Shown piece by piece: positions 1 to 5,474 of a DNA stretch of 5,785 nucleotides. A program made the position numbers and the translations under genes. How positions within the stretch are numbered: the stretch's first letter is position 1; every line of letters starts with the position of its first letter. The notes under the pieces were generated by a model that saw only the letters and a list, made by a program, of their open reading frames with translations, made no database searches and was not told the origin of the DNA. The DNA lies in the NCBI GenBank assembly GCA_029961005.1, contig JASBVW010000104.1:1-5785 (forward strand), given 5' to 3'. This DNA is from Bacillota bacterium (GTDB lineage: Bacteria > Bacillota > UBA5301 > JASBVW01).

Positions 1-1
1 C

Positions 2-790
2 ATCCTGACCAACAACCACGTAGTGGCCGGGGCGGCGCGCATCGAGGTCCTGATCCCGGGGCGCCCTCCCCGGCCGGGCAAGCTGGTGGGGGGCGACCGC
101 TACACTGACGTGGCGGTGGTGCGGGTGGAGGCGGAGCGGGATCTGCCGGTGGCCCGCCTGGGCGACTCCCGGCGCCTGGAGGTGGGAGAGCCGGTGGTGG
201 CCATCGGAAATCCTCTGGGGTTTGACCACACCGTCACCACCGGGGTGGTCAGCGCCCTGGGGCGCACCCTGACCCTGGAGGAGGAGGGGGAGGCGGTGCG
301 GCTGGAGGAGCTGATCCAGACCGACGCCTCCATCAACCCGGGCAACAGCGGGGGTCCCCTCCTCAACCTCCGGGGCGAGGTGGTGGGCATCAACACCGCC
401 ATCATCCAGCAGGCCCAGGGCATCGGCTTTGCCATCCCCGTCCACGTGGCGCGGGCGGTGGCGGAGGACCTGATCCGCTACGGCAAGGTGCTGCGCCTGG
501 GCATCCTGGGGCAGGAGCTCACCCCGGCCCTGGCGCGGGAGGTGGAGGAGCAGCTGGGGGTGCGGCTGCCGGCGAAGGAGGGGATCTTCGTGGCGGCGGT
601 GCAGCCCGACACGCCGGCGGAGCGGGCCGGGATTGAGGCCGGGGACGTCATCGTAAGGGCCGGTGGGCGCCCGGTGCGGCGCATGGAAGATCTTACGATT
701 CTGATCCGGGCCGCCCGGCCGGGGGAGCAGATCGAGCTGACCCTGCTGCGAGACGGGGAGCAGCGAGTGGTGCGGGCGGTCATCCGGTAA
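2..790 (+). CDS. HtrA/DegP-like trypsin-family serine protease with one PDZ domain (5' end missing)
   Basis: Envelope protease of the S1C (HtrA/DegP/DegQ) family, which degrades or chaperones misfolded exported proteins. The reading frame is open from base 2, so the gene begins upstream of the window. The first visible residues, ILTNNHVVAGA, are the family block around the catalytic His (codon 17-19). The catalytic Asp lies in YTDVAVV (codon 107-109) and the nucleophilic Ser in GNSGGPL (codon 347-349), so the triad is complete and the enzyme is probably active. The block NPLGFDHTVTTGVVSALGR, just before the Ser region, is also typical. A single PDZ domain covers about the last 95 residues (TPAERAGIEAGDVIV is its signature) and ends at TAA 788-790. 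The missing N-terminus would carry the signal or membrane anchor. I see no terminator after it; the next gene starts 52 bp downstream and looks unrelated in function. Which of degP, degQ or htrA paralogue it is cannot be told. Confidence 0.95.
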   Translation: MLTNNHVVAGAARIEVLIPGRPPRPGKLVGGDRYTDVAVVRVEAERDLPVARLGDSRRLEVGEPVVAIGNPLGFDHTVTTGVVSALGRTLTLEEEGEAVRLEELIQTDASINPGNSGGPLLNLRGEVVGINTAIIQQAQGIGFAIPVHVARAVAEDLIRYGKVLRLGILGQELTPALAREVEEQLGVRLPAKEGIFVAAVQPDTPAERAGIEAGDVIVRAGGRPVRRMEDLTILIRAARPGEQIELTLLRDGEQRVVRAVIR

Positions 791-792
791 AC

Positions 793-816
793 CTATTGAC
801 TATATCTATTGATTAT
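793..816 (+). repeat. AT-rich direct repeat upstream of the toxin-antitoxin operon, possible operator/promoter region
   Basis: Two tandem copies of CTATTGAyTAT lie at 793-803 and 806-816 (10 of 11 bases identical, 13-bp period) in a short AT-rich island between GC-rich genes. TTGACT at 796-801 could serve as a -35 element, but no good -10 follows at normal spacing, so the exact promoter is uncertain. Type II antitoxins of the ribbon-helix-helix class usually bind repeats in front of their own operon. The position directly ahead of vapB makes this a plausible autoregulatory operator. This is inference. Confidence 0.4.
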
Positions 817-842
817 GCTACCCTCGTAAGGGGGTGTGGGCG

Positions 843-1058
843 GTGCAACTCAACATTTACATTCCCAAAGAGAAGAGTGATCTTTTAACTAAGTTGGAGC
901 AAACAGCGAAGATAACCGGTCGTCCCAAGAATGAGCTCATCCTTGAGGCGCTGGAGCGCTATCTCCCTTCTGTGGCACCCCTGGCACTGGGCAGGTTTGA
1001 CCTGGGCGAGGTTAAACCGGCCTCCCGGGCGGACCTCTATGAAGGGAGATTAAAGTGA
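843..1058 (+). CDS. Ribbon-helix-helix antitoxin of a VapBC-type toxin-antitoxin pair
   Basis: Small DNA-binding antitoxin, 71 residues from GTG 843. I chose this start because the purine tract AAGGGGG (828-834) sits 8 nt upstream; GTG 834 is in frame but lies inside that ribosome binding site. Residues 2-7 (QLNIYI) form the expected beta strand. The next segment, with LTKLEQTAKITGRPKNELI and EALERYL, makes the two helices of a CopG/Arc-type fold. The C-terminal tail (FDLGEVKPASRADLYEGRL) is the sort of extension that wraps around and blocks the PIN toxin. The stop TGA (1056-1058) overlaps the toxin start, so the two are translationally coupled. The first 100 bases or so are AT-richer than the flanking genes, consistent with acquisition by transfer. 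The RHH assignment is from pattern; the pairing with a PIN gene makes it strong. Confidence 0.85.
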   Translation: MQLNIYIPKEKSDLLTKLEQTAKITGRPKNELILEALERYLPSVAPLALGRFDLGEVKPASRADLYEGRLK

Positions 1059-1507
1059 TGATGCTCCTGGACACCAACATTCTGGTGTATGCCGTCAACA
1101 CTGCCGCCCCCCAGCACCGGATCAGCCGGGCCCTGGTGGAGGCGGCTCAGGCCAGGCGGATAGAGGGGGTAGTGTTCCCTCAAATACTGCTGGAGTTCTA
1201 TGCAGTCATAACAGACCCCCGGCGGGTGGGCAAACCCCTGGAGGCCCAGGAAGCCTGGCGGCAGGTGGAGCTTCTGCGCCTGACCCTGCCGGTGTGCGAT
1301 GGAGGGCTGCAGGCTCTGGACCGGCTGAGAGAGGTGCTGGAGGAGGAGAGGGTCGCCGGCGGTGACATCTTCGACGCCTTTCTGGTGGCTCAGATGCGGG
1401 CCTGTAACATTGCGGTGATTTGCACTTACAATGTAAAGCATTTCAACAGGTATAAAGGGATCGTGGCCTACAGCCCGGACTCTGTTGCTCTTTTGCACGA
1501 AGGGTGA
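1058..1507 (+). CDS. PIN-domain ribonuclease toxin (VapC type)
   Basis: Endoribonuclease toxin that would cut RNA when freed from the antitoxin encoded just upstream. It has 149 residues from ATG 1058, whose A is the last base of the antitoxin TGA. GTG 1055 and ATG 1061 are in-frame alternatives. AAGGGAG (1043-1048) is 9 nt upstream of 1058. Acidic metal-binding residues of the PIN fold are visible: Asp in LLDTNILVY at the N-terminus, Glu in LLEFYAV (about residue 46), and the two Asp in GGDIFDAF (about 103 and 106). The late motif ICTYNVKHF has Asn where some relatives have Asp, which is common in VapC. Length is normal and nothing is truncated. A clear terminator-like structure (1637-1677) lies 130 bp downstream, but a strong promoter intervenes, so the toxin transcript may end there too. 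Confidence 0.92.
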   Translation: MMLLDTNILVYAVNTAAPQHRISRALVEAAQARRIEGVVFPQILLEFYAVITDPRRVGKPLEAQEAWRQVELLRLTLPVCDGGLQALDRLREVLEEERVAGGDIFDAFLVAQMRACNIAVICTYNVKHFNRYKGIVAYSPDSVALLHEG

Positions 1508-1533
1508 TTTTTTGCCTAAATGAAGGTAAGGGC

Positions 1534-1562
1534 TTGACAGGGGAGAAGGGGCTCGCTATAAT
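1534..1562 (+). promoter_or_regulatory. Consensus sigma-A/sigma-70 promoter
   Basis: TTGACA at 1534-1539 and TATAAT at 1557-1562 are separated by exactly 17 bp, a perfect match to the housekeeping consensus. Transcription would begin near 1568-1570. No gene starts at a normal distance; the first structure downstream is a hairpin and then a terminator, so the promoter most likely drives an RNA. It begins 27 bp after the toxin stop codon. Confidence 0.9.
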
Positions 1563-1572
1563 GAAAATGGGA

Positions 1573-1600
1573 ATGGTTACGATTAGTAGAATCGTGCCAT
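1573..1600 (+). other. Stem-loop at the 5' end of the candidate small RNA
   Basis: ATGG (1573-1576) pairs with CCAT (1597-1600), and ACGATT (1579-1584) pairs with AATCGT (1590-1595). This leaves a TT/G internal loop and a five-base AGTAG apical loop. The ten base pairs start about 4 nt after the predicted transcription start, which suggests a structured 5' end of an RNA. Confidence 0.6.
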
Positions 1601-1636
1601 CAACCCGCGTACTTTCTCCCTCTCTATCCACCACGC

Positions 1637-1677
1637 AGCCCTGCGCCCCGGTTCCACCCGGGGCGCAGGGCTTTTTT
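1637..1677 (+). terminator. Strong intrinsic (Rho-independent) terminator
   Basis: A perfect 15-bp inverted repeat (arms 1637-1651 and 1658-1672, AGCCCTGCGCCCCGG and its complement) closes a six-base loop TTCCAC and is followed by six T's (1672-1677). It is oriented for plus-strand transcription; there is no A-run on the left side to make it bidirectional. It can end both the RNA from the promoter at 1534 and any read-through from the toxin-antitoxin genes. Confidence 0.95.
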
Positions 1678-1816
1678 AGGCGCAAGTGTGCGCTCACCTC
1701 CTTGCCACAATTTTACGAAAAAAGGATCTGCCCCGTGCGCCTGCGAATTTCCAGAAAAAAGATAAAGATAAAGAAAAGCAAAAATCGGGATGTCAGGGGA
1801 GAGAGGGGGCGCGGAT
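1678..1816 (+). promoter_or_regulatory. Leader region of the NHL gene: small hairpin, A-rich tract and ribosome binding site
   Basis: This 139-bp stretch holds no gene. GCGCA (1680-1684) and TGCGC (1689-1693) form a small palindrome just after the terminator. From 1754 to 1784 there is a very A-rich, pyrimidine-poor tract with GATAAA repeated at 1761 and 1767, striking against the GC-rich surroundings. GGGGAGAGAGGGGG (1796-1809) is the ribosome binding site for ATG 1817. I found no convincing -35/-10 pair: TTGCCA at 1702-1707 has no matching -10. The downstream operon may therefore depend on read-through of the terminator or on another sigma factor. Confidence 0.5.
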
Positions 1817-2902
1817 ATGCGGTGCGGTCAGACTGCGGGCCGGGCAGCGGCCCTGGCTTTGGTGCTGATCCTGACAGTGAGCGTGGGAGCCGGGTGGGCA
1901 GGGGTGATTGACGTGCCCGCCGGCGCCGCGGGGCGGGAAGAGAAGGGGGCTGAGGGTGAGGCCTTGGTCTGGCCTCCTCCACCGGAGCGGGCTCGTATCG
2001 CCTATGTCCGGTCCATCAGCGCTCCGGAGGACGTGGCTCTCCGGAAGGGCAAGCCCTGGTGGAAGGTGATCCTGGACTTCATCCTGGGGCCGAGCCGGGA
2101 AGACCGGCTGGTCCGCCCCTACGGGCTGACGGTGGCCGATGGAAAGCTGTACATCGTGGATGCCGGGGACCCGGCCGTCTGGCGGGTGGATTTTCAGCAG
2201 CACAAGATGGAGCGGGCCGTGGACGGCCGGCGAGTGGGCTTCGCCATGCCCATCGGGGTGGCGGTGGACGCCCGGGGTCGGATCTTCGTCAGCGACTCCG
2301 GCCGCCAGAGCCTTCTGGTCTTCACTCCAGAGGGCAAGCTCATCCAGGAGATCAAAGGGCCGCCGCTCCAGCGCCCCACCGGGCTGGCCATCGACCGCGA
2401 GAAGGACCGGCTGTACGTGGCCGACGCCCTGGGGCACGCGGTGCAGGTCCTCGATACCTCCACCCTGCGCTGGGCGGCCACCTTCGGCCGCCGCGGGGGA
2501 GGGCAGGGGGAGTTCAACTTCCCGGCCCACCTCTACCTCCGGGACGGCCGGCTCTACGTCACGGACACCATGAACTTCCGGGTGCAGATCCTGGACGCCG
2601 CCACCGGCCGGTACCTGGGAGGCTTCGGCCGCCTGGGGGACGGCACGGGGGACTTCGCCCGGCCCAAGGGGGTGGCGGTGGACCGGGACGGCCACATCTA
2701 CGTGGTGGACGCCCTCTTTGAAACCGTGCAGATCTTCGACCGCCAGGGCAGGCTGCTCCTCTACTTCGGGCGCACGGGGCGCCAGCCGGGGGAGTTCTGG
2801 CTGCCCACGGAGATCTACCTGGACGGGGAGGACTACATCTACGTGGCGGACTCCTACAACCGGAGGGTTCAGGTTTTCAAGTATCTGGGCGATAATAAAT
2901 AG
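1817..2902 (+). CDS. Exported NHL-repeat six-bladed beta-propeller protein
   Basis: 361 residues from ATG 1817, preceded at 7 nt by a GAGAGGGGG ribosome binding site. ATG 1790 is in frame but has no such site and would bury the signal peptide. Residues 1-29 look like a Sec signal peptide: short basic start, AAALALVLILTVSV core, then GAGWAG. There is no lipobox. A proline-rich WPPPPERARIAYVRS segment precedes the propeller and is familiar from bacterial NHL proteins of this kind. Six repeats start near residues 96, 142, 184, 233, 280 and 327, each with a P-x-G/E-(hydrophobic) strand, then a D/G-rich turn, YV/FV-(A/S/V/T)D and V-(Q/R)-(I/V)-(F/L). That is enough for a closed six-bladed propeller. 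NHL propellers bind proteins or ligands; no catalytic site is evident. It lies 70 bp before an eleven-heme cytochrome, probably in one operon, so I infer a structural or assembly partner outside the cytoplasmic membrane. Confidence 0.9.
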   Translation: MRCGQTAGRAAALALVLILTVSVGAGWAGVIDVPAGAAGREEKGAEGEALVWPPPPERARIAYVRSISAPEDVALRKGKPWWKVILDFILGPSREDRLVRPYGLTVADGKLYIVDAGDPAVWRVDFQQHKMERAVDGRRVGFAMPIGVAVDARGRIFVSDSGRQSLLVFTPEGKLIQEIKGPPLQRPTGLAIDREKDRLYVADALGHAVQVLDTSTLRWAATFGRRGGGQGEFNFPAHLYLRDGRLYVTDTMNFRVQILDAATGRYLGGFGRLGDGTGDFARPKGVAVDRDGHIYVVDALFETVQIFDRQGRLLLYFGRTGRQPGEFWLPTEIYLDGEDYIYVADSYNRRVQVFKYLGDNK

Positions 2903-2953
2903 AGGAAAGGAAATTTTTTGAGGAGATTTACCAGGAGAACCCTATTCTGCTGC

Positions 2954-2964
2954 AGGGAGGGGGG
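2954..2964 (+). promoter_or_regulatory. Ribosome binding site of the multiheme cytochrome
   Basis: AGGGAGGGGGG lies 8 nt before ATG 2973 and only 2 nt before GTG 2967, favouring ATG 2973. A second candidate, GGAGG at 3055-3059, is 9 nt before in-frame GTG 3069. That later start would leave a signal peptide of ordinary length, so the true start remains open. Confidence 0.55.
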
Positions 2965-2972
2965 CGGTGCAA

Positions 2973-4982
2973 ATGAAGAAGTGCGCAGCGAGTGCGGTGG
3001 CGACCGAGCAAGGCAAACTTAGCAGGGAACGGGCGAGGACCCCGGCGGCGCCGCGGAGGCCGGCAGCCGTGAGAGGGGTGCGGGCGCGGAGCGGCCCGGC
3101 CCTGCTGGCGCTGCTGCTGGCTGCGGCGGCGTGGCTGCTGCCCTCGCCGGCGGCCGGGGCGGCCAGCATCGTGGGTTCCAAGCACGACCTTTCCCTCAGC
3201 GGTCCGGGGCCGGTGAAGGCTCAGACCGAGACCCAGATCTGCATCTTCTGCCACACTCCGCACAACGCGCAGCCGGAAAAGCCCCTCTGGAGCCACCTCT
3301 TCACGGCGCAGACCTACACCCCCTACTCCAGCTCCACCATGCAGGGAGCGCCCGGTCAGCCCACCGGCAGCAGCAAGCTCTGCCTGAGCTGCCACGACGG
3401 GACGGTGGCCATCGGGGCGGTGGTGGAGGGAACCATCGCCATGCTGGGGACGGCGGCGGACGGCACCATGCCCGCCGGCACCTCGGATTTGGGCCTCAAC
3501 CTGGGGGATGACCACCCGGTCTCCTTTGTCCCCAACCTGGCCGATGCCGAGATCCGCACTCCCCCGGCCGGCGACCCGGTGCGGCTCGACGCCTCGGGAC
3601 AGGTGCAGTGCACCTCTTGCCACGACCCGCACGATCCCCAGTACGGGGCGGTGGCGGGCGGGCCGGGCAAGTTCCTGGTCAAGGCCAACGACGACGGGAC
3701 TTACGGCTCTCAGCTCTGCCTGGCCTGCCATCCAAAGACCGGCTGGACGGGGAGCGCCCACCAGGCTGCCACGAACAAGTATTACAACGGCCGGCTGGGG
3801 AACGCGAAGGTCTCGCAGTACGCCTGTGAGAGCTGCCACCGGCCCCACTCGGCCACGGAACCGGCCCGGCTCCTGGAGGACAACAATGCCAGTGCCACGG
3901 TGGAGGAAGCGGTCTGCTTCCGCTGCCATAACGGCACCGTGGCCACCCGCAACGTGCAGAGCGATTTCGCTAAAACAACCCAGGCTTATACTCCCACTCA
4001 TGATTGGGATAAACTTACCCATCCTGTAGGCAATTACTCCGGGGTGCACTCCCCTACGGAGGCGGCGGTGAGACCGCCTGCTCACATCGAGTGCGTGGAC
4101 TGCCACAATCCGCATCAGGCCAAGGTAGACAGCCCCACCCGGCCCAACCTGTGGGGGAGCATGGCGGGGGTGCGAGGGGTGGACGTCAATTACGGGGCCA
4201 GCACTTGGGAGACCACCCCCGATCCCGTACCCAGGGATGCGCCTTCGGTTTATGAGTTCAACGTCTGCTTCCGCTGCCACGCGGGAGGGGCTACGAGTGA
4301 TTATCCCTATCTCAACGTTTCGCGGCAGTTCAACCCCAACAACCCCTCCTACCACGTCATCGCCGGGATCACTAGCGTCAGCAAGACCAACTACGGCATA
4401 TACGTCAAGCCCTGGACCAAGACCAGCGCCCTGTACTGCACGGACTGCCACGGCGCAGAGGTGTCTGACCCCAGAACCCAGCCGCCCAACACGGGGCCCC
4501 ACGGCTCGGTCAACCCCGGCATCCTCATCGCCCCGTGGAACGCCAATACAGGTAAGGCCGGCCTGGACACCTCCAAGCACCTGTGCTTCAAGTGCCACGA
4601 CTACAACTTCTACACGGGGCAGACGCTACAGAGCCGGCCGCCGGGCTACAGCACCAACGGGACGCAGACGGCGTTTTCGTCGGGGGGATTCGCCACTAAC
4701 CTACATCAACAAAAGCACGGCGGCAGCAAAGCCCCTGGCTGCATGGCGTGCCACTCCAGGATCCCGCACGGAGCGTTTGCTACCGATGGAGGTAATGATT
4801 CGCGGAATAATCTTATCTCTGCCACTTTCGAGGGGCGCAGCCTTTTAGCCAGGGATGACGATAGCTTTCAACCAGGGGACTGGCGCATCCCTTATTCCTC
4901 CCGGTACTTGCGGGTAAAGACCTGGCCCACTCAAGGAAACTGGAGTGAAGGAAATTGCGACCACGGTACGGGATGCGGATGA
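2973..4982 (+). CDS. Exported multiheme cytochrome c with eleven CXXCH motifs
   Basis: Covalent-heme electron carrier, 669 residues from ATG 2973. A hydrophobic core (ALLALLLAAAAWLLPSPAAGA) followed by ASIVGSKHD marks a Sec signal peptide. Its n-region would be about 45 residues long, and starting at GTG 3069 would make it normal. CXXCH motifs begin near residues 90, 137, 213, 249, 285, 315, 374, 432, 489, 538 and 590: CIFCH, CLSCH, CTSCH, CLACH, CESCH, CFRCH, CVDCH, CFRCH, CTDCH, CFKCH, CMACH. Motifs 1, 3, 5 and 7 continue as CHxPH and alternate with others, the doubled-CXXCH pattern. CLSCHDGTVA and CFRCHNGTVA (motifs 2 and 6) also match, pointing to internal duplication. Extra histidines such as SKHDLS may be distal heme ligands. 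The last residues, NCDHGTGCG, hold two cysteines without a heme motif. It sits between the NHL and membrane protein genes. Periplasmic, cell-surface or filament location cannot be decided. Confidence 0.95.
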   Translation: MKKCAASAVATEQGKLSRERARTPAAPRRPAAVRGVRARSGPALLALLLAAAAWLLPSPAAGAASIVGSKHDLSLSGPGPVKAQTETQICIFCHTPHNAQPEKPLWSHLFTAQTYTPYSSSTMQGAPGQPTGSSKLCLSCHDGTVAIGAVVEGTIAMLGTAADGTMPAGTSDLGLNLGDDHPVSFVPNLADAEIRTPPAGDPVRLDASGQVQCTSCHDPHDPQYGAVAGGPGKFLVKANDDGTYGSQLCLACHPKTGWTGSAHQAATNKYYNGRLGNAKVSQYACESCHRPHSATEPARLLEDNNASATVEEAVCFRCHNGTVATRNVQSDFAKTTQAYTPTHDWDKLTHPVGNYSGVHSPTEAAVRPPAHIECVDCHNPHQAKVDSPTRPNLWGSMAGVRGVDVNYGASTWETTPDPVPRDAPSVYEFNVCFRCHAGGATSDYPYLNVSRQFNPNNPSYHVIAGITSVSKTNYGIYVKPWTKTSALYCTDCHGAEVSDPRTQPPNTGPHGSVNPGILIAPWNANTGKAGLDTSKHLCFKCHDYNFYTGQTLQSRPPGYSTNGTQTAFSSGGFATNLHQQKHGGSKAPGCMACHSRIPHGAFATDGGNDSRNNLISATFEGRSLLARDDDSFQPGDWRIPYSSRYLRVKTWPTQGNWSEGNCDHGTGCG

Positions 4983-5434
4983 CAATGGATCGTCTTCTCC
5001 TGCTGAACAACTTCCTCCACGACCTGGCCACCGGGACCTGGCTGGGGATCTTCCTGGTGCTGTGGCGGGTGCGGGTGCGCCTGGCGGCCCTGGGGCCCGT
5101 CGGCTCCCACGTGGCCGCTCTGGCGGTGCGGCCGGCCCTGCGGGACCTCTTCTGGTGGGGGGTGGGGACCCTGGCCGTCATCTTGGCCACCGGGGCCGTG
5201 CGCCTGTGGGGTGAGCGGCGCTGGGGCGTCGAAGGCTCGGCCTTCTCGCCGGCCGAGGTGCTCCTCGGGGGGAGAAAAAACACCTCGCTTTCGAGCACGT
5301 CCGGCCGCGAGGGGAGGCTCTCCAGGCCCTGGCGGCGGGAGCGGGCGCGGCTCCTGATCCTCAAGCACGTGCTGCTCCTGGCGGGCTTTGCGGTCGGGAC
5401 GTACATCGAGTACCGCCTGGCGCGGGGGTTCTGA
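4979..5434 (+). CDS. Small integral membrane protein, possible heme b or CopD-like electron-transfer subunit
   Basis: 151 residues from ATG 4979, which overlaps the cytochrome stop as ATGA, so translation is probably coupled. ATG 4985, ATG 4973 and TTG 4955 are in-frame alternatives. Hydrophobic segments at about 12-29 (FLHDLATGTWLGIFLVLW), 57-76 and 125-143 are membrane spans; residues 36-50 might form a fourth. His14 in the first span and His130 (LKHVLLL) at the start of the last could ligate a heme b. The pattern LHDLATGTWLG recalls CopD-like and related four-helix membrane proteins. I do not recognise the family with certainty. Residues about 83-122 are a polar, basic, low-complexity loop that looks like an insertion. 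Coupling to the eleven-heme cytochrome suggests it anchors the cytochrome or feeds it electrons, which is inference. The stop is TGA 5432-5434. Confidence 0.8.
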   Translation: MTMDRLLLLNNFLHDLATGTWLGIFLVLWRVRVRLAALGPVGSHVAALAVRPALRDLFWWGVGTLAVILATGAVRLWGERRWGVEGSAFSPAEVLLGGRKNTSLSSTSGREGRLSRPWRRERARLLILKHVLLLAGFAVGTYIEYRLARGF

Positions 5435-5457
5435 GGGGATTTGCGAGAAGAACGAGC

Positions 5458-5474
5458 GGGAGAGAGGGAGAGAG
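5458..5474 (+). promoter_or_regulatory. Purine-only ribosome binding site of the radical SAM gene
   Basis: Seventeen consecutive purines (GGGAGAGAGGGAGAGAG) run directly into ATG 5475 and offer several overlapping Shine-Dalgarno registers. The 40-bp gap after the membrane protein gene shows no terminator, so co-transcription is likely. Bases 5461-5474 are complementary to 1612-1625 of the candidate small RNA, with one G-U pair. Confidence 0.6.

Larger units (their letters stand above)
1569..1677 (+). ncRNA. Candidate small RNA, or terminated leader of the downstream NHL-cytochrome operon
   Basis: A transcript from the consensus promoter at 1534-1562 would run about 109 nt to an intrinsic terminator. 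It has three parts: a 5' stem-loop (1573-1600), an unpaired pyrimidine-rich tract (about 1611-1632, containing UCUCCCUCUCU) and the terminator hairpin (1637-1672) with a U tail. The frame from 1573 is open but reads straight through the terminator with no ribosome binding site, so it is unlikely to be coding. I recognise no known family: it does not look like 6S, SRP RNA, tRNA or tmRNA. Firmicute small RNAs often expose C-rich unpaired stretches that pair with Shine-Dalgarno sequences, and this one can pair with two in the window. Alternatively the terminator is an attenuator for the gene at 1817, because I find no good promoter between 1678 and 1816. The exact 5' end is estimated. Confidence 0.6.

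Noticed and set aside
1037..1498. Minus-strand open frame opposite the PIN toxin
   Set aside because: The plus strand has conserved PIN acidic residues and overlaps the antitoxin as expected; the antisense is a by-product.
1702..1730. TTGCCA as a -35 for the NHL gene
   Set aside because: No acceptable -10 at 16-18 bp spacing.
1504..1911. Open frame running from the toxin end through promoter, terminator and into the NHL gene
   Set aside because: It reads through a perfect terminator hairpin, has no ribosome binding site, contains no recognisable protein features and overlaps the NHL gene.
1793..2695. Minus-strand open frame opposite the NHL gene
   Set aside because: Antisense of six clear NHL repeats; Pro/His/Gly-rich product without domain features.
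2059..2721. Second plus-strand open frame inside the NHL gene
   Set aside because: Gly/Pro/Arg-rich out-of-frame translation of the repeat gene.
2918..3022. Possible 34-residue peptide from TTG 2918, starting MRRFTRRTLFCC, with AGGAAAGG 7 nt upstream
   Set aside because: It overlaps the cytochrome start out of frame, ends without features and uses a rare start; it could be a leader peptide, but nothing supports that.
2928..4598. Long minus-strand open frame (556 codons) opposite the cytochrome
   Set aside because: GC-rich coding strands often leave the antisense frame open. The plus strand encodes eleven regularly spaced CXXCH motifs, and the antisense product has no recognisable domain.
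4955..4978. Upstream TTG start for the membrane protein
   Set aside because: It is only 2 nt from the purine tract and overlaps the cytochrome coding end; the ATGA overlap at 4979 is a more natural coupled start.
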